Source: Dendrobium chrysotoxum (taxonomy: Eukaryota; Streptophyta; Magnoliopsida; Asparagales; Orchidaceae). Taken from it: a DNA stretch of 64,000 nucleotides. Below, piece by piece: positions 48,501 through 60,500 of the stretch. Position 1 is the stretch's first letter, and every line of letters begins with the position of its first letter. The translations under genes were made by a program, and so were the position numbers. Below the pieces are notes generated by a model. It searched no databases and was not told where the DNA came from. It worked only from the letters and a program-made list of their open reading frames with translations. Location: positions 76,628,780-76,692,779 of the forward strand of contig CM034314.1 in assembly GCA_019925795.1 (NCBI GenBank), in the 5' to 3' direction.

Positions 48501-51500
48501 AATATAGGATAGTTTGAGTACCTCTGAGTTTCCTCAAATCAAATATTTATACATTTTTCTTTATTTTGTCTTCTATTTCTAAAATATGATTTAAAGTTGA
48601 TCATATCACTCATGAAATTCTCAATGATCAAATCTTTGAACAAGAATTTCTCAAAATTTAAAATGAAAATATTAGCCAATTTTTTTGATGATTTTAAAGA
48701 AACCACTAGTTTTGTTAAAACTTAAAAGTATTCTTAGGTAACAGATGTTTGAAATGTAATTAACCATAGGGGGATGCCCCATAGCCCCTATGGGGCATCC
48801 GTACCCCATATAAAATAAACCATGTTCAACCAAATATTGAATAGGAAAAAAATTATGTTAAAATATTAATTGTGAGTTTTGTTATTGAGTCTGTAGCAAT
48901 ATTTTTATCTTTAGGGATAATATATTATTTTCCATGCCGTGCTCGATCACAAAATATCCCAATCCGTTGAGGATGACAAAATTTCTCCAACAGAAATAAA
49001 TAGGGACGAACCACTAGTAGTCTAAGTTTTAAATGACCGTATGTAATTATCTGGATAATAGATCCAAATCTTGAACCTCAGCAGCCCAAACCGAAGTCTG
49101 CTGAAATAACCTTCTGGTAGGATTGCCTAGAATACTTGCAAGTCAACGCAGGTTGTCAATCTCAAGTATAGATAAATAGGAACAGATGATTCCATATCAC
49201 AGTGAATGCATATATAATGCATTTTCCATACCACTGCCATCTGTGTAAGTAAATTGAAACTATACTAATTATATTTCTTGAATTGAGCCGTTTTAAACTA
49301 TCAGTCAACCCATATAATTCAGTATAAAGGACGCATCTCTTGTAAAAATTCATCATAGGCATGCCTAAATACCTAAATTAAAAATTGCCATGTAAACTAA
49401 AATAAACTTGCTTAGATCAATTCTGATCAACCTTTCTGCTGATCATAAACACGAATATATCCATCACAAAAATGATATTTTTTTTAGAGAGAATGTCATT
49501 TCAATCTATTATGAAATCATTTAGTGGACTAATCATGAATGTGCTTTTTCACTTATAATATCCTTAAAAAATCTTGAAGAAACCTTTAAAAAAGAGCTAG
49601 CAACAACAACTTGTCATCGTATGAACTTTTCATTGTATGAAGTTGTTGACAATTGCTCGTTTTTCATATCATTTGCTTTGTAATTCCTGTTTTCTTAGGG
49701 TGGGAAGATGAAGCAAGTGCAATGTTCTCCCTATTTGATCCTTTCATGCTTGTAATTGAATAAAAACTAGCTTATCTTTTTGGATTGCACTTCACGCAGC
49801 ATGTTAATCAATGTCAATATTTGTTTTCAATCCTGTATTTAGTGAAATTGATTTAATTCTTGATGAGTTTATACTTTTTAAGTATTATGCTGCTTCACTA
49901 TGTACTGACTCGCAGGAGATTCTTTTAATGCTGCATAGACAAGAACTTCCCTCTTAACTGGTGTCCCATGTGTTGTCTCATTCAGGCTGGTGAACTTGAA
50001 ACTGAAGCATACCCCTTGTTAGATGAACTAACATCAAAGATCAGTACTTTGAACTTGGAGAGAGTGCGCCGTCTTAAAAGCAGACTTGTTGCATTAACTA
50101 GGAGAGTTCAGAAGGTAAAATAATAATACAACTGGCTGCTCACTGGTTAGTTAATAATTTTTTCCTGACATAAATGCTATCAATATTTTGCTAGTGTAGG
50201 TTAGGGATGAGATAGAGCAGTTAATGGATGATGATGGTGATATGGCTGAAATGTATCTTACAGAAAAGAAAAGTCGATTGGAAGGCTCGTTCTTTGGTGA
50301 CCAGTCTTTACTTGGATATAGTTCTGCTGGAGCTGGCCTATCAGTATCTGCCCCTGTTTCTCCTGTTTCTTCTCCAACTGATTCAAGGAAACTTGAGAAG
50401 GCATTAAGCCTTTCTCGTAGTAGGCATGACAGTATGAAAAGCTCAGAAAGCAACAAAGAGAATATAGAGGGTTTGGAAATGTTGTTGGAGGCTTATTTTG
50501 TCGTTATTGACAGCACACTAAACAAGCTTACTTCTGTAATCTCCTCGCTTGCTTTTTTCATTAGTTATTTTTACCATGAGGTTTTCTAATGAGAAAGTTT
50601 ATTCCTGTTTTTTTCAGCTAAAGGAGTATATTGATGACACAGAAGATTTCATCAACATTCAGCTTGTAGGTTTGCCTCTTAATATTGTGTCCTAATGTTT
50701 TCTGAGTCCATAATTAGATTTAAACTGTTGAAACTTGAAATATTTTCTTCTTAAGTGGAAAAATGAAACAACATTGAGTCATGCAATAACTATACTTAAT
50801 CAAGAAGATTCACAGAGGATAATTAGCAAAGCTAAAGATATAGTTTTCGATAGTGCTGTGTACTAAGAATTGAGAAAAGTGACAAAATATGCAAGAATTG
50901 CATGTTATACATGAAATTGTCCTAGTGCGCCAACCTCAAATAGTTGGTATACGGCTAATGATGATGATGGCATAAGATTGCCCTTGTAATAAATATAGCT
51001 AAGGTAGGAAAAGTAAGTTTTTGATTTTTTATGAATCTAGATGTATTGTGTAGATAATAGAGTCATAATTAAAGAAGACATCAAAGAAATGTGGAAAATC
51101 CTGTAGTTAGAAACTAATGCAAATTTTAAGGTAGATTTTTGTCCAAAAGCTCAAAAATGAAATAATATTTGTAAGTATACAACAAAGCATGTCCAAAAAA
51201 GTGAATTTGTATTAGCTTTGAAGAACATTAAGAAAATGCCGACTGAAATTTAGAATCATCAAAGATATCTTAGTAATATGCAAATTAAAGCGAATGAATG
51301 AATTCTTATAAACTAAGAAGTCGTGAAATGATAGAAGAAGAAACATTTTAGTTTCGGCTTTGGGGGCAAAAGGAGATTATTTGGATAGATAGCTATAAGT
51401 AATCAATCCTATGAATTTACAGTGAACTTATGTGAGAGGATAATAGAATAGTGCTGAGAAAAACTATGTTTCTGTTGGAAATTCAATTTTGTTTACATTA

Positions 51501-54500
51501 TTTTTCTGATTTGTTAACTAAAGGAAAAATAAATAGAGCAACTATTAGATCTTCACTTATATTTTTTATTATCTTAGTGAGTGATATGACTGAGTACCTT
51601 GTGGAGAAATTTAGTGGCATTAACGAGAAAATGTGTGTTGAAGGTATGTTAACATTGTTAAGATATTCATTAAGTGGTGGTTAATATTAGGTATACTTGT
51701 GCAATGATTGAAGGTATTCAAATCTCGATAGATTTATGAATCATTCTTACATTTGCATTTTCTTATAATGGTTTAGGAGGTTTTATAGAAAATGTTCAAA
51801 GGGAGGTATTATGTTGCATACTATTTGTAGATATTGTTGTTCTTATATTTGACACCTCTTCAAAATTTGAACAATAAGAATAAAGAATAAATTTTCTATA
51901 AGTTTAGAATTAGTTGAACAAATATTGAGCTCATGATATGGAAATGTTAGTGTTTTGAATTTGTAATTCTTTGTTATTATTAGAAAATTATATGATACCT
52001 AGTGTGATATATTTAAGAATCATGGATATGAAAAAAAAAAAAACGGAATGTAGATGTGGATATAACTTCTAAAATTTAAGATAGGTATCAAAAGAGTAAT
52101 GAAAGAATATCTAGGAGACCTTAATTAAACTTTCATAAATTTAAATTTTACTTATGCTATGCAGATCCAAGAGTAATGTGGTAAAAAAGACATTGATAAC
52201 TAGTTGATTTTGGTAGAAATAAGAACATTTTGTCAGAACTTGGTTAAACAAAGGATTATATGCATAATGATTTTATTAAATATTTATGGTAGCTTTTGTT
52301 GAAGCTAAGGTTGTCAAAATTATTTTAGGTTGTTTGGAATGTATAATGGAGGACATAAAATGCACCAATAAGATGACTAGATGGGATAAAATCTAAAGGA
52401 TTTGAAATGAAGGCTAGTATACCATAATTAACATATATCATCATCAGCATTATGAGCCTCATCTTAATTATTTGGGATAAGTTTTATGACCCTTCATTTT
52501 TCATTTGTTTTATAAACTGTTATCAGAAGTGTTAACTAGTTGAAATTTATAACAAGTTGATTGGGGTAGAAATTATAATATTTTGTTTAAAGTTTGGTTA
52601 AAAAAAGATATTTTGCATAATGATTTTATTAAATATTATATTAGTTTTTGTTGAAGATAAGGTTTTCGAAGTTGATTTAGGTTGTTTGAGTGTGTAAAGT
52701 AGAGGGCATAAGAGGCACTAATAGATGACTAGTTTTGATTAAATCTAAAGGCTTTGGAATGCAGGCTAGTCTAACATCATTAGCATAGTTATATCATCAT
52801 TATTATCATCTTTAGAAGCCTTATCATAAGTATTTGGAATAAGTTCTATAATTCTTCATTTTTCATTTGTTCTTATGATGTTTTGTTTGAAGCATTGAAC
52901 CTATTCATCACAAATCATTTTGAATAACTCATATCAATATTATCTTTGATCTATCCTTTCTTCTTTTTAATCAGCTAAATTTAATTTTATGTATAAGCTA
53001 GCCAAACAAAGAGATAGGAGTAGTAAGGATTTAACTCAAGTGAAGTGTATTAAGGATGAAGATCAAAAAGTACTTTTCTTAGAAGATGATATTCAACAAA
53101 GGTGGGTGAGATATTTTGATAAACTTTTTAATGAAGATTGTAAGAATACAATTGACTTTAGTGACCTTAGCACCCTAAATGAAAATAAAGATTTCTGTTT
53201 TTACCGGCGTATTAGTAAAACCGAAGTTAGAGAGGCTTTAAAGAAAATGAAGTGTGGAAAAGCTATTGGACCTGATGATATCCCAATAGAGATGTGGAAA
53301 TGCTTAGGAGATGAAGGAATTTCTTGGCTAACTAAGCTTTTTAATAATATTTTGAAGACTAAAAAGATGCCAGATGCGTGGAGAATGAGTGTATTGATTC
53401 CTATTTATAAGAATAAAGGTGATGCACAAGATTGTGCGAATTATAGAGGAATTAAGTTAATGTGTCACACTTTAAAACTATGGGAGCGAGTTATGGAGCG
53501 TAGGCTGCGGCGTGATACTAATGTTTCTCAAAATCAATTTGGATTCATGCCTGGTAGGTCTACTATGGAAGCCATACATTTATTGAGAGGTTTGATGGAG
53601 AAATATAGGGAGAATAAGGAGGATCTACATATGATATTTATTGATTTAGAGAAAGCATATGATAAAGTTCCAAGAGAAGTGCTATGGAGAGTTCTTGAAA
53701 AGAAAGGAGTTAATAATGCTTATATTCAAATCATTAATGATATGTATGAAGGAGCTATTACTTGTGTTCAAACACAAGGTGGTTTGACCAAGTATTTCCC
53801 TATTTCGGTTGGATTACATCAAGGATCAGCTTTAAGCCCATATCTTTTCGCGTTAGTCATGGATGTTCTCACTAGACATTTACAAGAGGATGTACCCTGC
53901 TGTATGCTTTTTGCTGATGATATTCTTCTTGTTGACAAGACTAGAGAGGGAGTTGAAGGTAAACTTGAAGTTTGGAGATCAATCTTAGAGTCTAAAGGCT
54001 TTCGCTTGAGTAGATCTAAAACTGAATATATGGAGTGTAATTTTAGCAGTAATAGACCTAGTGAGGGGATTGTGACTTTGGGCGATCGAGACATTAATAA
54101 GAGTACACGTTTTAGATATCTTGGATTATTGTTCAGAGTGATGGTGAAATAGATGGGGATGTTATCAGTAGAATTCAAGTTGGATGGTTAAAGTGGAGGA
54201 ATGCATCGGGCTTGTTGTGTGATAGAAAAGTCCCCCTCAAACTTAAGGGAAAATTCTATAAGATGGTGGTGAGACCTGCAATGCTTTATGGTGCAGAATG
54301 TTGGCCATTAAAAGAGAAGCACAATACTAAGTTATGTGTTGCGGAGATGAGGATGCTCAGGTGGATGAGTGGATTTACTCTTAGAGACAAGATACGAAAT
54401 GAGCAGATACGTGAAAAGGTTGGAGTAGCTCCAGTGGAGGATAAGATTAGAGAGAGTCGCCTTAGATGGTTTGGTCACATAAAACGGCGACCTTCCGATG

Positions 54501-57500
54501 ACCCAGTTAGGAAAGTAGAGGTATTAGATTTGACTTATGTTAAGAAAGGTAGAGGTAGACCTAAAAAGACTTGGTTAGAAAATATTAGAAATGATATTTC
54601 TTTATTAGATTTAAACGAGAATTTGACTTTGAACCGAACACAATGGAGAAAAAGGATTCATGTTGCCGACCCCACGTAGTGGGACAAAGGCTTGATGTTG
54701 TTGTTGTTGTACTCATTTAATCAGTGCATTTTCAATCTGTTGTTGTACTTTTTCAAATCACTTTAGTCTAATTTCAATTATCATATCTTTAATGCATTCC
54801 ACTTCAATAGTTCTTTTAATATAACCATTCTTTGATTTATTCTTCTTAGTTTTACCACATTTCTATTTTAATACTCTTATTTTTACTATGCTCAACTTGA
54901 AGATTAAAATAATTTTTTATAACCCAATGCTTAGATCCATACATCATTAGCTTAGGGTCTGTTTAGAGCAGCTATAGGTTTTTATAGTAGTTATAGAACT
55001 ATTGTGGAAAAATAATTGTTTTGAAAGTTCCTATTAGTGGTTTGGACTTTTTTTATTTTGTAAAAATTAGACAACTTTTTTAAAGTTGCTAAAATCTAGT
55101 AGATCTAATTGTAAAAAGCTACCCGCCACAAAAATTCTAAAATGCAACAATAAAGCTCTAGCCATATTGAACTATAACAGTTGTTTAGAAAGTAAGTGAA
55201 ATTGTACCCTAAACAATTTGTAATTGCGACCTATAAAGTTCATCTTTAAGTCTTCATGATATTTTTTTATTACATAATATTCCAAAGGTTTTGCATTTTA
55301 GCCATATATCATTAACTCTAAAAGTTATATCCTCATTAATATCTCTTCTTAAATATTTTAACTTATCATACATTTGCATCTCTTTATCTCCTAATAATAT
55401 TGATTGATAGTTATTAATGTCACATTCATTAAATTGCATATCATGTATGCGATCTTTGTTTTTGATGTCACTAAAAGATTCATTTCATCAACACGAATCT
55501 TGAGTAAATATTTAAATTGAACTTCTTGTATTAAATTCACCGATGACCACCATCAACAATCACCACCACCATCGACTGACTTCCTTACTTTGACTATTAT
55601 TGCTTAACTACTAACATTTCAATCATGTTGAACTTTAACTATCTGCTTATGGACACTTGAATTTTATAATCCTTATAACAAGTAATAGACAATTATTATC
55701 AATTGTGTAATAATATCTTCTTTAATTGTGAAGAAGAGCATATTTTTATAACTACAATTATATAGTGGATTATTGCAACTGGGCTAAACCCCATGTTTTT
55801 TTCCCCTTTTAGGGTTTTTTTACTTAAAAAATTCTTATATCTTTTACAAATTCTATTTATGCGTGTTGGATTATCGTACAAAGCTAAGATATTATAATTT
55901 TCACCTCCATAAATTCTCTAATATGTAATTGTTTAGCGTCATTTGTATGAACATTTCGAATATATTACAAATACTTTTTCAATGACTAACAATCAATCTC
56001 TTCATCAATGGCAACACAATTTGTGAGGATTAGAGTGCTTCACAGTAGTGATTGAAAATCCTAGATGTTAGTCATAACTCTACCTGTAGGGTGGGTCCTT
56101 ATAGAGAAAACGGTGGAGTTTGTAAAGACTAATTCGCCCTTATAATACAGTGTCGAGCCTCTTGGAACTAGAATTTATAAAGAAGAAATTGAGATATCTT
56201 GATTTTTCCTATAACTTAGAAGGATAATTCGTTTTTCATGGTGGAGAAGCACTGGAGCATGTAAGGGAAGATGTGAATTGCATATATAGGATAATATTTT
56301 ACTAGAGCCTTCAAAAGGGGAATTACATATTGTCCATACAAGATAGTGGAAATCCTCACTTAAAAGAAAAATTAGAGATACAAGAAAGGTTGGAGCAAAT
56401 TGCACCCTCGTGAGAAAATATTTATACTTGAAGATGGAGGGTAAGTTGCCAAATTTGTAAGTTTTACCAAAAAATCAATAAGAGAAAAAGTTTTCTTTCA
56501 AAGAAAAGAAAAAATTTAAAAATTAAAACAGAAAAAATTTAAAAAAATTGCGCCAGAACAAAGAGGGCTGATCCCAACAAGTGTCGATGAGTGTCGGTAA
56601 TGGTGTGTTTTTGTGGCCCAATTTCAAGTTTGAACAAGCCTTTTCTGGTGCTTTTGGGGTCTTCAAACTTATTTTTTGATGTTTAAAACTTAATTTTGGC
56701 ATTTTAAGAGTTCAACAGAACCTCTATAATGAAATTTGAGTAGATTTGAAGAATTTAGAGTAAAGGTTTTTCAATAAACTTCACTCCAATCGGCACGCCA
56801 ATTTTATGGAAAGCTGAATTTATAATTAAGGAGATTTTATTTGATTTACAACATGAGCAAAATTTTACATTAAAGTTCAAGGAGCCATCATGCATTGTAA
56901 TTTTTTTGAAGTTATACTTTTATGCCACGAATTTTTTTGAATGCTTAATATATATTTTCAAATGACACAAACTTTGATGTCAAAAAATATGGGGGCAAAT
57001 GATGTGTCTAAACAAAATTCATTTGATCTTCATGAATCTTGAGGCTATATTCGAATTAAAAACTTCTGAAATTAAATTCATGATCATCTGAACTCGATTC
57101 AATCAACTTAGAATCAAACTGAACATCTCGACAAGTCGAACCTATCGACGCCACAAGCGATCCATCTCGACTTCAAATGAGCTTAAATCAAGCACTTGAA
57201 AAATAATTAGAAAGTTTTTTATATTCGTTGAAGGATCTAACAATCTTCAAATATTGCATGCTTATAGTTCAATCGAGCTGCTCAACGAGATGAATCTAAG
57301 AGCCCAAGATTATTGAATTCTAACATCATTAAGACACTTAAATGTTGGACTGTCTAATAGCATTTGGACTGTTCAGTGGAATGTCTTGATTTCTATCTAA
57401 ATTTACCAAATTGCCTCTCTAAAAAAGGCTATAAATATGGCTCCATTTTCTACATGAGGGGGTTCAAAGCTGGGAGAGCTAAAGAACTATATTGCATTTT

Positions 57501-60500
57501 TCGATAATCGCTGCCAATAATCGCCATTAGCAATCACTGCTATCATTGCCTGACATCATCATTCGACTATTATCGCTTAACTGGTAACATCCAACTCTAT
57601 TATTGGACTTCAATTGTTTACTTGTGGACACCCGATTTCTATAATCTCTATAATGGGATTAGCCTGTTATCAATTATGTAATATCATCTTTTTCAATTGT
57701 GAAGAAGAGTAGATTCATGTATCTACAATTATATAGTACATTATTGCAAATGGGTTAGGCCCTATGATTTTTCACTTTTTTGGATTTTCTACATAAAAAG
57801 TTATGGCGTCTTACAAATTCTATTTGTTCATATTTGATTTTTATATAAAGTTATGATATTAAAATTTATGTTACCTCAAATTTTCTAGCACGTTACAATT
57901 TTATTAATTTTAAGTCTTTTATCTTCTTAAAATTTTCTTGATTATTCTAGCTTTTCATTTATTTTAGTAGATGCTTCACCGATTAGATTATGTCATTTGC
58001 AAAATGCATATACCAATACATCTTATATAAAATGATATGGTCTCGATGTTAATCCTTAATATAATTTTATGGTAATTCAAAACTCTTTGGTCACTTCACA
58101 GCTGCTCTATTGCATGTCAATATTGTATTATACATGTTTTTAAAAACTTTAAAATATCTTTGATGCACAACTTGCAATTTTAATGAATCCTCCCTAAATC
58201 AATTTTCATTGTACAGATTTATATGCCATATTAAAATCAATAGAAATCATATGAATATTTTTTTGTACTCTATGTTTTTTTCATTAATTTTTTTAATAGA
58301 ATTTTTTTTATGGTAGATCTTCCCAACATAAAATCATATCACTTTTCCAAAACTAGTGCAGTTTTTCTAGAGCTCATATTCCCTTACTTTTTTACATAAC
58401 TTCATCGTACTATTTATAAGTCAGTTTATTTACGTAATCTTAAATTGCCCTTTTGTTCTTAAATATTGGTACAAAAATGGATATAGTTAACATATTCTTG
58501 AACGTTTCTTTTGTTCTTAAATATTGGTACCAAAATGATTTGTGTCCTATCATTTGACATCCTATTAGTTTCAAAATTTTCATTTAAAAGATTTGTTAAC
58601 TAAATCATTTATGTATCTTTCATAACATTCTAAATTTTAATGAGCATCTCATTTAGATCTAAAACCATACATCTATGCACCTTTTTCATGGTCAACTCAA
58701 CTTCACTTTTTGGATTAATCATTAGTATGCCTCATTATATCATTATGCTCTCATTACGCTCTTTTAAAATTCTTCTTCTTTGAAATTCTTATTTCATAAT
58801 TTTTCAAAGTAGCATTTTTTATTTTTTCTTTGATTTTTTATCTTTAATTAAGATCATATTAACTTTGTTTCTAATGCATCTAATTTGATTAAAGTCTATA
58901 GATTTCTCTTACCTTGGCTTCTTTATAAACCTTCTTTTACCTATTTAGTGCAAAGGCTATTATATAAACCATTAAAAATTTTAATCTTTATTTTGCTCAC
59001 TATATTCTTTGAAGGTTCTAGTTTTCTAATAATCTTTAGTAATTTTTAATTTTACTTGATAACATTTTGTATCTCTTCACTTCACCAGCAAGTGTCTTTA
59101 TTAATGAATGATCTATTTTTATACTCTCCTAAAACTTAAATGATAATCTACTTTATGAAACTATCTATTTTATCTCACATCTGGTATGACTCAGCAAAAA
59201 AGAAATGATTTACCTCTCTTAGCAAACTTTTTTAAAAGATTGACAATTCTTCAAACTTTAAATTCTACTCTCTTACCCTAGGACTATTTTTTCTTATGAT
59301 TTTTTTTTATACTCTAAAGATGAATATTCATAATTACATTGTATTTTATGTACAAATTCTCTCATGGAACAACCTCTTAATATTTGCAGGGAGATTTGTC
59401 AAAATTTTTTTAAGAAAAAGTAAGTTTGTGATTTGGTAGTTATATTTTCTTAAGAAACTTAATGCTATCCTTCTTTCTTAAAGTGTATTCGCTTTTGCAA
59501 GATTATAGATTACTATGAAGTCAAGTATAGCGTCCCTCATAAAAAATTAAAATATATATATATATATAGCGTCCCTCATTTTATTTTTCTGGGATTTCAT
59601 ACTCATCAGGGGTCCTTTCTTAGCCAATCTTACTAAAATACATATGCACATTAGATTACCTCTAATAAATATCCTTTCTAAGTTTCAAGAACTAAATATC
59701 CTTTCATGATTAGGAATATGAAAAAAATTCATAATAGTCTCTTGGCCATTCATATGTGACCAAGTTAGTCTTGAAATATTATATTTTTCAAATTTGGTCT
59801 CTCAACCATTCAAAATTAATCTCAAATGACTACTCAAATAGAAATTGATAGAAATTGGGAGAAAAATTGATCTGAATTTGCTTCCTTGACTTAATTGAAA
59901 AAATGTGATACTCTGGGGCTTATTTGGCCAAGTACTAATAGTCAGCGAACTATTTTGAGATTTTTCACATTGTTGTTGTTCATCCAATCCTTCCCAAACT
60001 TGATTTTTTAAATTCTCTAATGAACTAATTTGGTGAGCATAAGCACTAATTGCATTCATAATGTTCTCATTGACAAATTAACATAGCTATAATTTATTCA
60101 ATATATGTGCAAGTTAGGGTTAACACTTAATGAAATACTGAACCCTAAGTCACGGGGATAAGGATAATGAGGGTAGTGATGATGAGACAGGAAGGCATTT
60201 TACTTACAATCGGAAGTTGCTTTCGTTTATTTTTTTTTTTTCCATAGGATTAATTCGTGCAAGTTAGGTTGAAAGATTTTGAAATTCGATGATCACCCAT
60301 ACTTTTGTTTAGGCTTCTAATTTTAAGTCTTTGGCATCTTTTCTAGATATTGATTGTGTAAATTTTTCGTTATTAAATGCTTTAGATAACCTAGGTTTTG
60401 TTCCCACGTATTCTACTCATGCTCTTTTCTTCTTTTCGTTATCCTGAAAATTTGTTTAGTTGGATATTTCTTTTTCCTCGGCTGATCAGTTGGATATTTT

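Larger units (their letters stand above)
54713..60090 (-). pseudogene. Ancient RTE LINE of a second subfamily, split by later insertions
   Basis: Pieces in order on the - strand are as follows. Endonuclease: NAISAYAHQISSLENLKNQV (60059-59990). Reverse transcriptase at 58500-57940: text complementary to KNKG-, PGRS- and IDLEKAYD-like regions and a decayed FADD region, YAFCK.HNLIGE near 58000. Thumb: MQFNECDINNYQSILLGDKE and KLKYLRRDINEDIT (55439-55254). C-terminus near 54950-54720: LMMYGSKHW, CGKTKKNKSKNGYIKR and EIRLK. The gypsy LTR element (about 55540-57898) and a miniature element (about 54953-55222) interrupt it, and the younger LINE at 52989-54712 abuts its end. It is extremely decayed. 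Confidence 0.65.
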
